Origin: Clostridium_AM sp900759715
Lineage (GTDB): Bacteria > Bacillota > Clostridia > Clostridiales > Clostridiaceae
DNA: 64,000 nucleotides
NCBI GenBank assembly: GCA_900759715.1
Contig: CAAEXF010000113.1
Location: forward strand, 1 to 64,000
Direction: 5' to 3'
Numbering within the stretch: position 1 is the first letter of the stretch; every line of letters starts with the position of its first letter. This document shows, piece after piece, positions 16,744-25,389 of the stretch. The notes beneath the pieces are model-generated. The model made no database searches. It saw only the letters and a list, made by a program, of their open reading frames with translations, and had not been told where the DNA came from. The translations under genes and the position numbers were made by a program.

Positions 16744-17605
16744 TATCGCAAACACTCCTTTTAAATACTTTATCCATTTTTTCCAAAAGGCCATATTGTA
16801 GAATATTATATAATAGCTCTTTATTCTTTTTTAAAGGCAACTTACTTAAAAAATATGCACATTGTGAAGCACAAGTACCTAGTATAAAGTCTATTCTGTT
16901 TTCTACTTTCTTTGAAAACTCTTCAAAAGAAAGGTTATCTTCATTGAAGCAAGAGTTTATGACATTAAATTTATTGTTTAACATATCTTTTTCTAAATCA
17001 TCCCAAGCATCAATTATATATATCCATTTCCCAAGGTTGTAGCCAAGCCAATATAAGAAATCTTTATTTTCACCACTTTTATAAGAAGATAAAATAAAAG
17101 CAGTAAGCTCAGCAAAGGGATGTGAGATACTATCAATTGATTTACTCTTTGGGTTAGCTTCTATGCTATATAGTCTGTTTAACATGTTTTCTATATATAT
17201 AAGATGTCCTTTTAAGTCAGTAGGGACTTTCTTTAAGTAATTCTTAAAGAATAAAGAAAAAATTTTACTTTTAATAGAGTTGTCATCGTTAATATTATCT
17301 AAAAGCTTATAATAACTTAAAATTACATTGCAAAATGCAGCATAGCTTAAATAGTCATTATCCTTAAGAATAACTTTTTTCCTAAGTGGATGTATAGCAC
17401 ATCTTTGTTTTGTATAAGTTGATCTGCTGCTGTCTAGCGAATCTAGTAGTATAGCAAGGAAAGTCATATCGTAATTAAGAGCTGCTCTAGGAATGTTTCC
17501 TATATTTATTTTTATAGATTTACACAAACCACAATAGTAAGACTTAAATTTTTCATAGTCTTTAATTTTCAGCTCCATTTTACAGGGTGTAACGTAACCA
17601 AACAT
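16727..17605 (-). CDS. DUF5685 family protein
   Basis: A 292-residue soluble, alpha-helical protein of the DUF5685 type, recognised from the N-terminal MFGYVTPCKMELKIKDYEKFKSYYCGLCKSI pattern and internal AWDDLEKDMLNNKFN. The N-terminal cysteines (PCKM, YYCGLCKS, and later RCAIHP) and the DxxDD-like ALNYDMTF and DAWDDLEKD motifs recall helical metal-dependent or prenyl-transferase-like folds, but no reaction is known to me. It heads an overlapping gene pair with the J-domain protein, a recurring neighbourhood in clostridia. Confidence 0.75.
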   Translation of the reverse strand: MFGYVTPCKMELKIKDYEKFKSYYCGLCKSIKINIGNIPRAALNYDMTFLAILLDSLDSSRSTYTKQRCAIHPLRKKVILKDNDYLSYAAFCNVILSYYKLLDNINDDNSIKSKIFSLFFKNYLKKVPTDLKGHLIYIENMLNRLYSIEANPKSKSIDSISHPFAELTAFILSSYKSGENKDFLYWLGYNLGKWIYIIDAWDDLEKDMLNNKFNVINSCFNEDNLSFEEFSKKVENRIDFILGTCASQCAYFLSKLPLKKNKELLYNILQYGLLEKMDKVFKRSVCDNEKSV

Positions 17606-17638
17606 ATAAATTCTCCATTTCTAATAAAGAAGCATTAG

Positions 17639-18199
17639 CTAAAGCCTAGGCTCACAATTAGTTGAATAATTGCCTTCTTTTAATATTTCAAATATGGTTT
17701 TAGAGGTAGTATCATTCATAGTATATCCTAGCAAATTAACTATCTCTTCAAGTTCAGTATCGTCACTAGTTTCAAATTCTATGTAAGGAAAAGGACAAAA
17801 GGATTTTTCGTTTATATCAATTTCAATTAATGTATCTTTGTATTTATAGCTTTCTCTATACTTTTTTACAGATTGTACAAGATTTAAGCCTAATGATTCA
17901 AATATGTTTTCTCCAGCTTTAGAATCTAGTATTTCTGTTTCATTTTCTTCCATAACTTTATATTTATCTTGACTCAGCAATTTTTTTGTAGTCATATAAT
18001 AGTGATTTCGGCTATTAATTAAATCCTCTACTATCCTTATTCTGGCATAACCCTTATTGTTTAATAACTTTTTATCTTCAAAATCATATATGTTGTTAAT
18101 CTGATTTTCTTGTTTCACTTTAATCGCATTTATTTGCATAAGCTTAGCTCTTATTTGATCTACATCAATGTTAATTATTCTTGTTTCAAATTCTTTCAA
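17639..18199 (-). CDS. CYTH-domain protein (class IV adenylate cyclase-like)
   Basis: A 186-residue CYTH/triphosphate-tunnel protein with an N-terminal EFETRIINIDVDQIRAKL element, a central NKGYARIRIVEDL strand with conserved basic residues, and acidic pairs late in the chain (IEIDINEK, PYIEFETSDDTELEEIVNLLGY). Members include CyaB adenylate cyclases and thiamine or inorganic triphosphatases; the exact activity cannot be read from sequence. It has its own ribosome site (AGGTGTTACC) and stands just upstream of the DUF5685 cluster on the same strand. Confidence 0.85.
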   Translation of the reverse strand: MKEFETRIINIDVDQIRAKLMQINAIKVKQENQINNIYDFEDKKLLNNKGYARIRIVEDLINSRNHYYMTTKKLLSQDKYKVMEENETEILDSKAGENIFESLGLNLVQSVKKYRESYKYKDTLIEIDINEKSFCPFPYIEFETSDDTELEEIVNLLGYTMNDTTSKTIFEILKEGNYSTNCEPRL

Positions 18200-18427
18200 G
18201 GTAACACCTCTTTTGTTTGTAATATATCATTAATTTGAATTATATCATAAGTCATTTGGTATATGTATAAATTTCTCAGTGGAAATTGTTCGTTTAACTA
18301 CTGCTTTATAGAAAAAAATATCTAAAGTAAATATATTTCCTACTTTTTTAATTGTAAAATATTTGTTGAATGTTAAAAAAAAACCAAGTAAAATGTATAC
18401 ATATTGGTAATGTAGGTGATATTTGTT

Positions 18428-19165
18428 ATGATTAATATATTAATAGTTGAGGATGATAGCAAGCAGAGAGAAAATATTGTAAAAATGATACAGGGAATAG
18501 ATGAAAATTTAAATGTATACGAAGCAGAATCTAAGGAGGAAGCTATAAAAACTTTAGAGGAAACTTTTATAGATTTTTTTTATATTGACATTTCATTAAA
18601 AAACTCTTCTGGTCTAGAGTTAGCCTTTGAAATTAGAAAAATCGAGAAATATAAGTTTAATTGGATAATTTTTGTAACTACTAATATTCAATATATGCTT
18701 CAAGCCTTTAAAGAAATTCACTGTTATGATTATATAATAAAGCCCTATGATAAAGATGAAGTAATAAAAATGACTAAAGAACTTATTAAGGGAAGTCATA
18801 TACATAGGAAAGAAAAAAATAAAGACAAGCATGTAGTTTTTGACTTGAAAAATGGTATTAGCATTAAGTTAAATGTGGATGAAATCATTTTTATTGAGGT
18901 AAATTTTAGAATAATGACTGTATATACTAAAAATGGAAGTTATGAAGTAAAAAAGCTTTCATTAAACAAAGCCTTAGAAATGATTGACTGTAACAACATA
19001 GTTCAAAGTCATAAATCTTTTGTAGTGAATACGAATTATATTAATAAAATTGAGAATATTTCAAGCAAGGTATGGGAGCTTAATTTTAGATATCGTGAAG
19101 AAAAAGCTTTTTTAAGTTATAAGTTTAAGGATGTTATAATGGAAAAGTTTGAACAGCATATCTAA
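18428..19165 (+). CDS. agrA: AgrA-like response regulator with LytTR DNA-binding domain
   Basis: A 245-residue response regulator. The receiver domain (1-125) has INILIVEDD, phospho-acceptor D54 in FYIDISLKNSSG and the KPYDKDE lysine. The C-terminal half is a LytTR domain (FIEVNFRIMTVYTKNGSYEV, NNIVQSHKSFVVNTNYINKIE), as in S. aureus AgrA. I chose ATG 18428 with AGGTGAT eight bases before; a GTG at 18416 is in frame but overlaps the ribosome site. The adjacent kinase gene and the convergent agrBD pair indicate quorum-sensing control. Target genes probably include the agr genes themselves and the secreted-peptide module nearby (inference). Confidence 0.9.
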   Translation: MINILIVEDDSKQRENIVKMIQGIDENLNVYEAESKEEAIKTLEETFIDFFYIDISLKNSSGLELAFEIRKIEKYKFNWIIFVTTNIQYMLQAFKEIHCYDYIIKPYDKDEVIKMTKELIKGSHIHRKEKNKDKHVVFDLKNGISIKLNVDEIIFIEVNFRIMTVYTKNGSYEVKKLSLNKALEMIDCNNIVQSHKSFVVNTNYINKIENISSKVWELNFRYREEKAFLSYKFKDVIMEKFEQHI

Positions 19166-19214
19166 AGTTAATATATTCTTTGAATTACGATTAAGTTTTA
19201 ATGAAGGGAGATAT

Positions 19215-20471
19215 ATGGAAATAGTTAAGGAGTTTATTAATACATTTATTGAATCGAATGCCTTTATGATTTTATGGTGCAAGTTAAATTTAAAAATAGA
19301 AAATATCTTTTTTAAAAATATATCTATAGCATTTATCACCTCACTTGTAATGGCTGTAACGTATCCTATACACGGGCATTACACTATAATGTTAAGCTAT
19401 ATTACCATGGTATGTTTAATTTCATTTTTTCATAAAGAAAGAATTCTAAAATCATTATTAGGATTTTGTATAACATTAATATTAATAATGATTTTACAAT
19501 TAATTTTAATATATATACTTGGATTTTTCGTTTTAGGTAAATATGTAGGTTCATGTATTTGTAATATCAGTATACAATCAATTATATTTTTAATTTCTGT
19601 ATCAATATATTATTTTGCTCCAAATAAAAAGATATGCAACATCGTTGAAATAAATTTTAAAATAGTATTTTATATCATAATAAATTTTGTTGGATACATA
19701 TTAGTTTGTAAAATAATTTGGGAGTATAATAAAAACTTAATTTTAAACAATATAATCATGTTTACTAGTATGCTTATAATAATCTTCATGTTAAATTTGA
19801 TTCTCTGTTATAATATTTTAAAAATAAATGAAGAGAAAAAACTAATAGAGATACATAATAAGTATAATCCCATTATTGAGAATATCATAGAAGAAACTAG
19901 AAGAAAACAGCACGATTTTAAAAATCACTTAAATACTATTAATGGAATTGTACAAGTAGCCAAAGAAGAAGAACTGAAGGAGAGTTTGACAACATATATA
20001 AAATCTTTAAGTTATTTCACTAAAAATATTGAAGATATAATATATGTTGATAATTTAATACTAAGAGCAATAATTTACAGCAAGTTATGTGAGGCTGAAA
20101 AAAAACATATAAGTTTTTCGTATTTTGTAAGTAATGACTTATTAAAATGGGGAATAAAGGATTATGAGTTATCTGATATAATGACTAATCTCCTAAATAA
20201 TGCATTTGAAGCAGTAGAAAATAATTCAGAAAAAGCTATTGTATTAAATATATTTAAAGATGAAAATAAAAATATAATAGAACTGAAAAACAGTAGAAGC
20301 TCAATAAATCCAGAAGATATTAAGTATATATTTAATAGAGGTTTTTCAACTAAGAGTGGAAAAAACAGGGGGTATGGATTGTATAATGTAAAAAAGATAG
20401 TTGAATCTAACGGTGGCGCAATTCAACTATCCTTTGATGACTCCTATATATGTTTTAGAATATTAATCTAG
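19215..20471 (+). CDS. agrC: AgrC-like sensor histidine kinase (HPK10/GHKL type)
   Basis: A 418-residue membrane histidine kinase. The N-terminal ~195 residues form about six hydrophobic segments, the usual AgrC pheromone-sensing module. The catalytic half has the H-box RRKQHDFKNHLNTI (H233), N-box DIMTNLLNNAFEAV and G-box NRGYGLYNVKKIVESNGG. ATG 19215 follows AAGGGAG; an in-frame TTG at 19149 overlaps the agrA gene and lacks a site. Its 3' end overlaps the convergent agrD by 9 bp, so the two transcripts are antisense to each other at their ends. Confidence 0.9.
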   Translation: MEIVKEFINTFIESNAFMILWCKLNLKIENIFFKNISIAFITSLVMAVTYPIHGHYTIMLSYITMVCLISFFHKERILKSLLGFCITLILIMILQLILIYILGFFVLGKYVGSCICNISIQSIIFLISVSIYYFAPNKKICNIVEINFKIVFYIIINFVGYILVCKIIWEYNKNLILNNIIMFTSMLIIIFMLNLILCYNILKINEEKKLIEIHNKYNPIIENIIEETRRKQHDFKNHLNTINGIVQVAKEEELKESLTTYIKSLSYFTKNIEDIIYVDNLILRAIIYSKLCEAEKKHISFSYFVSNDLLKWGIKDYELSDIMTNLLNNAFEAVENNSEKAIVLNIFKDENKNIIELKNSRSSINPEDIKYIFNRGFSTKSGKNRGYGLYNVKKIVESNGGAIQLSFDDSYICFRILI

Positions 20472-20600
20472 AAGACTTTTGGGAGGATCTGGTTCACCAA
20501 TAAATCCCAAACAAGCAGTTTTAACTATCATGGTTGAAAATACAATTAAACATAATCCTATTTTGTTTAAAATTAATTTAGAAGGCTTTTTAAGTTTCAT
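20463..20600 (-). CDS. agrD: AgrD-like cyclic peptide pheromone precursor
   Basis: A 45-residue precursor with the AgrD plan: a basic amphipathic leader (MKLKKPSKLILNKIGLCLIV), the core TACLGFI and an acidic, proline-rich tail (GEPDPPKSLLD). Alignment to Listeria AgrD (A-CFMFV-YEPKSP) places the macrocycle at C30-L-G-F-I34, so the mature pheromone is probably a five-residue thiolactone. The ribosome site AAAGGAG is seven bases away. The ATG overlaps the agrB stop as ATGA, giving coupled translation. AgrB would cut after the core and close the thiolactone. Confidence 0.88.
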   Translation of the reverse strand: MKLKKPSKLILNKIGLCLIVFSTMIVKTACLGFIGEPDPPKSLLD

Positions 20601-21169
20601 ACCGATACTCCTTTCTTTATAGGGGTTAACTGGAGTATTTGTAACAAAATTGTTATAAAACCACAATTAAGGTATCCTATATCATTTGTAAAAAATAATA
20701 AAATAGTTATCCAAAGTGTAACAAAGAAGGTGGAAACAAGTTTAAAATACCATCTTCTTTTTTTGCTTTTAACTGGTCGTTTGCTATTTGGGTAAGGAGT
20801 TCTAATGTAGATTATCATAACACTTAAAAGAGATATAGTATTATAAATTAAAATATTTAGCTTAGGTAGTATCGGAGCTATCAGTGAAGTAATTAAGAAA
20901 AATAAAGTTGTCCATAACAAACACTTTATTGTGGTATCCGCATGGTAGCCGCCTGAGAAAATTCTTATAGAAAATAAAATTATCATTGAAAAGAAGAAGC
21001 AATTTATTTTTCCAAGTAATAAAAATAGTATTGTTAACACTAGTATCTTAAAGGTTTCATTTAAGATAGCCTGAAGGGAATAGTTTATTTTTTCTAAGTC
21101 ATCATTATTTTTAATATCACTATTATTTTCTATATAAGAAGTTAGTTTGTATGATAGGCTCTTTAACAT
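20597..21169 (-). CDS. agrB: AgrB-like pheromone-processing membrane peptidase
   Basis: A 190-residue integral membrane cysteine protease that trims the AgrD tail and closes the thiolactone. The catalytic segment RIFSGGYHADTTIKC holds H76 and C83, seven residues apart as in S. aureus AgrB (H77/C84), and the upstream conserved R69. Several hydrophobic helices follow, then the basic NSKRPVKSKKRRW loop. The start follows AAGGTGG. It is the first gene of the agrBD operon, transcribed toward agrC. Confidence 0.93.
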   Translation of the reverse strand: MLKSLSYKLTSYIENNSDIKNNDDLEKINYSLQAILNETFKILVLTILFLLLGKINCFFFSMIILFSIRIFSGGYHADTTIKCLLWTTLFFLITSLIAPILPKLNILIYNTISLLSVMIIYIRTPYPNSKRPVKSKKRRWYFKLVSTFFVTLWITILLFFTNDIGYLNCGFITILLQILQLTPIKKGVSV

Positions 21170-21229
21170 GTTTAATCCACCTTACTTTATAGCTTTTTAA
21201 TACGAAAAATATCACATAAAAGTAGAAAT

Positions 21230-21342
21230 GTAAATATAAATGACGCAAGAGGGAAAAAAATGAACATGAAAGGAATTTATGCACGAAAATATTCTTTTTA
21301 TGCACGAACTTTTCCCTCTTGTGCATTTTGTATTGAATTTAC
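21230..21342. repeat. Palindromic MITE-like element, copy A
   Basis: A 113-bp imperfect palindrome with outer gtaaat/atttac ends and an inner CAAGAGGGAAAA/TTTTCCCTCTTG pair. A closely similar copy in the same orientation lies at 25390-25501. It is between agrB and the secreted-peptide gene and could also act as a structured leader or terminator for either. Confidence 0.8.
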
Positions 21343-21725
21343 CTTTTTAGTGTTTATAATAAAAACTGTAAAGCAGCCTAACTATAAGACATTGGAATAT
21401 AGAAATAGTTGCTATAAAGTATAAAAGAAATTAATTTTTCAGATTTAGGACATAGCTACTCAACTCTCGGAGAACGTCCATTTTCTCTGTTAATCCAATT
21501 AAACTTCATAAAAAGATTTAAGTTCTTTCGGAATAATGGAGTATAGTTTCTTCATATATGTCGTAAAAATGAATTTGATTTTTTAAATTGTTCATAAAGG
21601 ATACCTCATAATATATATTCGACGTCGAGTGGGGAAAATCCTTTTTGATATAGCTTGTAAAGCCTTGAATACTAATAAAATATGGGGCAAGCGGCTAACT
21701 ACATTATGTAAAGGAGCAAATAGAA
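21343..21725 (+). other. 383-bp leader region upstream of the secreted-peptide gene
   Basis: A long non-coding stretch between repeat copy A and the peptide gene. It holds a short perfect palindrome (cgacgtcg near 21621) and an AT-rich stretch (tcataatatatattc) that could include a -10, but I cannot place a convincing -35. The gene's ribosome site is AAGGAG. The length suggests regulated or structured control. I see no known riboswitch pattern. Confidence 0.4.
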
Positions 21726-22073
21726 ATGAAATTAAAATTTAAAACATTAGCTTTATCCGCTCTTATAATTATGGGAGCAACAACAACAACATTTGCAAGT
21801 CGATTGGATATGGGACCAGGTCAAACTGGCACAAATGAGACATTATGTAATTCTGATAGTATTCCTGGATCACACCGAGTTGGGATCAATAGACGAGAAA
21901 GTCAATATGGAACTTGTGGTCTTTCCTATGTAGGATTCAATGGTAGGGATTTATTCACCCAAGTAGATGTTGGTGGTAGAACTTTAATTGGAACAGGGAC
22001 AAATTGGGCTCAAAGTGAGACTATGTGTGTAGGATCACAGGCTGTTGTAAGAGAAACTCACGGATTAAATTAA
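21726..22073 (+). CDS. Small secreted three-cysteine protein, bacteriocin-like candidate
   Basis: A 115-residue pre-protein. Residues 1 to about 25 are a typical Sec signal peptide (KLKFKTLALSALIIMGA... ending TTFA-S). The mature part of about 90 residues is glycine-, threonine- and serine-rich with three cysteines and predicted beta character. It contains a partial internal repeat: QTGTNETLCNSDS and GTGTNWAQSETMCVGSQ. I recognise no family. It has a strong ribosome site (AAGGAG), its own terminator, and a following ABC transporter set resembling those beside lactococcin-972-type bacteriocins. An antimicrobial or signalling role is inference. Confidence 0.75.
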   Translation: MKLKFKTLALSALIIMGATTTTFASRLDMGPGQTGTNETLCNSDSIPGSHRVGINRRESQYGTCGLSYVGFNGRDLFTQVDVGGRTLIGTGTNWAQSETMCVGSQAVVRETHGLN

Positions 22074-22103
22074 GGTAGCGACAATTCATGAAAATTTAAA
22101 ATG

Positions 22104-22136
22104 AAAAAAAGATAAAGTAATCCTTTATCTTTTTTT
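22104..22136 (+). terminator. Terminator after the secreted-peptide gene
   Basis: The stem GATAAAG/CTTTATC, with flanking A and T runs, sits 30 bp after the stop. Part of the transcription may read through to the ABC genes, giving more peptide message than transporter message. Confidence 0.85.
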
Positions 22137-22344
22137 CATATATTTAGTGGAATATTTGAGTAAAGAGTTTAAAAATTAAAATAAAAATTTAGAGGTGCAA
22201 AAGGCTCGTTTGCACTATACATTTTATATGCTTACAAATAAGAATAGACTTTTAGGTGAAAATCATTTAATAGAGAATAAAAAGCTTATCGGTTAAAGTT
22301 TGTAAGCTTTTAGAAAGGGCTAATTTAACTTTATGAGGTAGTTT

Positions 22345-23439
22345 ATGAATAAATTAAGAAGTATAATTTCAAAGCTTAGACATACTCAATTCATAATAAT
22401 ATGTATTGTAACAATGTCTATTTTTGTGTCTCTAATAACAAGTTATGTAGAGAAAGAAAGAAAAAGCATATTAGAACTAAATAATTTTAAATCAAAAAAT
22501 AGTGTTAACTTTTCTATAGGAGAAAACATTGAAAATTTCGAAAGGATAAATACTATAAATAGTCTAAAAAAGAATAAAGACATAATAATAACTCATTTAT
22601 ATGGAATGCGGTTTGAACCAGGTACCATGGGAGAGGGTATATATTTTAATGGAGAGTATAAAAATGGATACAATTTATTGCAAGGTAGGTTTTTTAATAA
22701 AAGTGACTTTGAATCAGATAAAAAGATAGTAGTTATAGGAAAAGGAGTTTTAGATAAAACTCATGTAAAAAATGGGAAAAGGTATATTTTAAGTGGTACA
22801 GATGAATATGAAGTAATAGGAGTAATAGGTAAAAAAAATGTACAAACTCGATATGATATTTTAGTATTATATAATTTAAATTGTGAACTAAACAATAAGG
22901 ATATTATTAGTGATACTAACTGGACCTTAGATAGTTTAAGTACTGAAGAAAAAAAGTTGCAAGATATGTTATGTGAAATAAATGAGGAACACAAGGACGT
23001 TCGTATTCTGCTTAAATACAAGGAAGGTCAATTCAATCCATTGGAATCTGCTTTAAGAAGTTCTGATTTTTTAATATATAATTCCTTATTAATAATTGGA
23101 TGTGTATTTTTTTCTCTAGTGAGATCTATATGCTTTTGGTTAGATAACATACGATTAGAAATTGGGATAAGAAAAGCATTTGGAGCTAATGATAGAGATT
23201 TGTTATTTGATATGTTGAAAAGGTATATAAGTATTTCTTTAATTTCTATACTAGCAGCTATTGGAATCCAAAAGATATTAATATATTTTAAAATTCTAGG
23301 GTGTGAGAATTATTTAATTACTTTTAAAAATATTGGGACAGGTATATTGTTTCAAATTATTATATCTTTATTTTTTATAACAATTTCAATGATTAAGATA
23401 AATAAAATTACACCTAATAATATACTGAAAGGAAATTAA
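22345..23439 (+). CDS. ABC transporter permease, FtsX/MacB-like
   Basis: A 364-residue permease with one N-terminal membrane segment, an extracytoplasmic MacB-like domain of about 190 residues (GEGIYFNGEYKNGYNLLQGRFFNKSDF, VVIGKGVLDKT, YEVIGVIG), and three C-terminal helices of the FtsX type (LEIGIRKAFGANDRDLLFDMLKRY). It is the first of three tightly spaced genes. Such transporters export peptides or confer resistance to them. The direct neighbour is the secreted three-cysteine protein. Confidence 0.83.
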   Translation: MNKLRSIISKLRHTQFIIICIVTMSIFVSLITSYVEKERKSILELNNFKSKNSVNFSIGENIENFERINTINSLKKNKDIIITHLYGMRFEPGTMGEGIYFNGEYKNGYNLLQGRFFNKSDFESDKKIVVIGKGVLDKTHVKNGKRYILSGTDEYEVIGVIGKKNVQTRYDILVLYNLNCELNNKDIISDTNWTLDSLSTEEKKLQDMLCEINEEHKDVRILLKYKEGQFNPLESALRSSDFLIYNSLLIIGCVFFSLVRSICFWLDNIRLEIGIRKAFGANDRDLLFDMLKRYISISLISILAAIGIQKILIYFKILGCENYLITFKNIGTGILFQIIISLFFITISMIKINKITPNNILKGN

Positions 23440-23440
23440 T

Positions 23441-24688
23441 ATGAAACTTAAATATGCATATAAAGGAATTTCTAAAAATTTCATTTTCACAGTATTAATT
23501 ATTATGCAATTGGTATTTGCGTTTATTTGCATATATCAAAACTTAGATTTTACAAACAAGGTATCAAAAGATTATGATCAATTTAAAAAGATATTTGGAG
23601 AATATAAAGTTTATAAATTAGAATTAGTAAGTTCTCCAAATAAATTTCTAGATAAGCCAACTGAAAATTTGGAAAAATGCTTTAGTTATTTACAATGTTC
23701 TCCGGAATATAGCTTCTGTGGAATTAGTAAATGGGGGTTGTACATAGAAAAATTCAAAGGTGACTTGGAACCTTTTAGAGAAACAAATTATGATATGAAT
23801 GAAAATCAAAAAGAATTATTTTGTGCTAAAAATTATATTTTGGATAAAATTTCCGTCGAAAAGTTTCCTATCAAATTATATGAAGGAAGAGGATTTCAAC
23901 AAGAAGAATTTCAAGTAAGTTATGGAAATGATAAAGCAATACCTATTTTAGTTGGCTATAATTATAAGAAATATTTTAATATAGGAGACGAGATAACTTA
24001 TCATAGAGACCAAAATGTATTAGCTAGAGCAAAGATAGTTGGAATAATAAAAGAAAATCAAGTTATTCCAGGAAATTTGATGAGTGCAGAATCAAAGTAT
24101 CTAAACCTAAATAATTATATCATTACAACAGATTCAGTAAATAAAAGTGAGAAGTCAATGTATTTTCAAAAATTTGTTGGAAACTATATGCTTTTTAACA
24201 AGGAGGCTACTAAACAACAAATAGAGGAGTCAACAGAAAATATAAAAAATGTGTTTGAGAAAAATGCGGATATTAAAGTAGGTCTTAGAAATTTAAATGA
24301 TGATGTAAGTGCTGAAAAAGAAATTTTTAAAGAACAAAATAAAATAGCATTAGGCACTTCTATTATTGTAATAATTTTTGTAAGTATTACAATTGTAATA
24401 TCTTTACTAAATTCTATTATAAACAGAAAACAAGAATTTATGATTCATATATTAAATGGGGCAACATTAAAAGATATTTCTATAATAATTTATTTGGAAA
24501 TATTTATTATGCTAATAGTTTCTTATATTATAAGTATACCTTTCATATTTAAGTTTCAACATTCTCAAAGTAAATTTTTATTAATTATAAGCTTTTTTAT
24601 AATGATAATACTAAGTTTTTTAATAGCATTTATTCCGGTTTTAAAAATAAGCAATTTAAAAATTTCTGAATTGATTAAAGGAGAATAA
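23441..24688 (+). CDS. ABC transporter permease, FtsX-like, second subunit
   Basis: A 415-residue protein with one N-terminal transmembrane segment, a large extracytoplasmic domain, and three C-terminal helices with the FtsX pattern (SIINRKQEFMIHILNGATLKDISIIIYLE). It begins one base after the first permease stop, indicating translational coupling. Together the two permeases would form a heterodimer with the ATPase encoded next. The extracytoplasmic domain shows no motif I recognise. Confidence 0.83.
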   Translation: MKLKYAYKGISKNFIFTVLIIMQLVFAFICIYQNLDFTNKVSKDYDQFKKIFGEYKVYKLELVSSPNKFLDKPTENLEKCFSYLQCSPEYSFCGISKWGLYIEKFKGDLEPFRETNYDMNENQKELFCAKNYILDKISVEKFPIKLYEGRGFQQEEFQVSYGNDKAIPILVGYNYKKYFNIGDEITYHRDQNVLARAKIVGIIKENQVIPGNLMSAESKYLNLNNYIITTDSVNKSEKSMYFQKFVGNYMLFNKEATKQQIEESTENIKNVFEKNADIKVGLRNLNDDVSAEKEIFKEQNKIALGTSIIVIIFVSITIVISLLNSIINRKQEFMIHILNGATLKDISIIIYLEIFIMLIVSYIISIPFIFKFQHSQSKFLLIISFFIMIILSFLIAFIPVLKISNLKISELIKGE

Positions 24689-24691
24689 AAT

Positions 24692-25357
24692 ATGGGTATA
24701 TTAAAGTTAGATAAAGTATGTAAAGTCTATGGAAAAGAAGAGGGAAAAGTTGAAGGCTTAAACAATATAGATTTAGAAATTAAAAAAGGTGAATTTATAG
24801 CTATTATTGGTCCCTCTGGTTCTGGAAAAACGACATTACTAAATATATTAGGAACTTTAGACTTCCCGTCTAGTGGACAATATTTAATAAATGGTGAGAG
24901 TGTAGAAAAATTTAATAAATATAATTTGGCTAAAAAAAGAAACAAATATTTTGGATTTATAGTGCAAAGTTTTGCATTAATAAAAGAATATACGGTTTAT
25001 GAAAATATAGAAATACCTTTAAATTATGCAAATATTAAGACAAGGGATAGAAAGGCTAAAATTAAAAATGTTTTGGAAAGACTTGGTTTAAGCGATAAAA
25101 TTAATAAAACTCCAAAAGAACTATCAGGAGGGCAATGTCAAAGAGTTGCTATAGCTAGAGCAATAATTAATGATCCAGATATAATATTAGCAGATGAACC
25201 TACAGGGGCATTAGACAAGGACACAGCTGAGCAGATCTTAGAGCTACTTAGAGAGTTAAATGAAGATGGAAAAACAATTATAATGGTTACACATAATCTT
25301 GATATTACAAGATACTGTAACAGAATTATAAAATTAGAATATGGTAAAATAGTGTAA
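24692..25357 (+). CDS. ABC transporter ATP-binding protein (LolD/MacB type)
   Basis: A 221-residue ATPase with Walker A GPSGSGKTTLLN, Q-loop VQSFALI, signature LSGGQCQRVAIARA, Walker B ILADEPTGALD and the H-loop histidine (MVTHNLDI). It is of the class that pairs with FtsX-type permeases. It starts 3 bp after the second permease. In lactococcin-972-type loci a similar ATPase is linked to immunity; that comparison is by arrangement only. Confidence 0.94.
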   Translation: MGILKLDKVCKVYGKEEGKVEGLNNIDLEIKKGEFIAIIGPSGSGKTTLLNILGTLDFPSSGQYLINGESVEKFNKYNLAKKRNKYFGFIVQSFALIKEYTVYENIEIPLNYANIKTRDRKAKIKNVLERLGLSDKINKTPKELSGGQCQRVAIARAIINDPDIILADEPTGALDKDTAEQILELLRELNEDGKTIIMVTHNLDITRYCNRIIKLEYGKIV

Positions 25358-25389
25358 ATGATATAATTAATTGTTCAAAAAGTAAGAAT

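Noticed and set aside
16698..17042. A 114-codon plus-strand frame opposite DUF5685
   Set aside because: It is antisense to a recognised family and the J-domain gene, with no ribosome site or similarity.
21123..21326. A 67-codon minus-strand frame crossing repeat copy A
   Set aside because: It runs through the palindrome and into agrB in another frame, with no ribosome site.
21365..21388. Direct repeat ACTGTAAAG / AACTATAAG as an AgrA (LytTR) binding site
   Set aside because: The offset between the two units is about 16 bp, not the 21-22 bp usual for LytTR sites, and the match to the consensus is weak. It cannot be supported.
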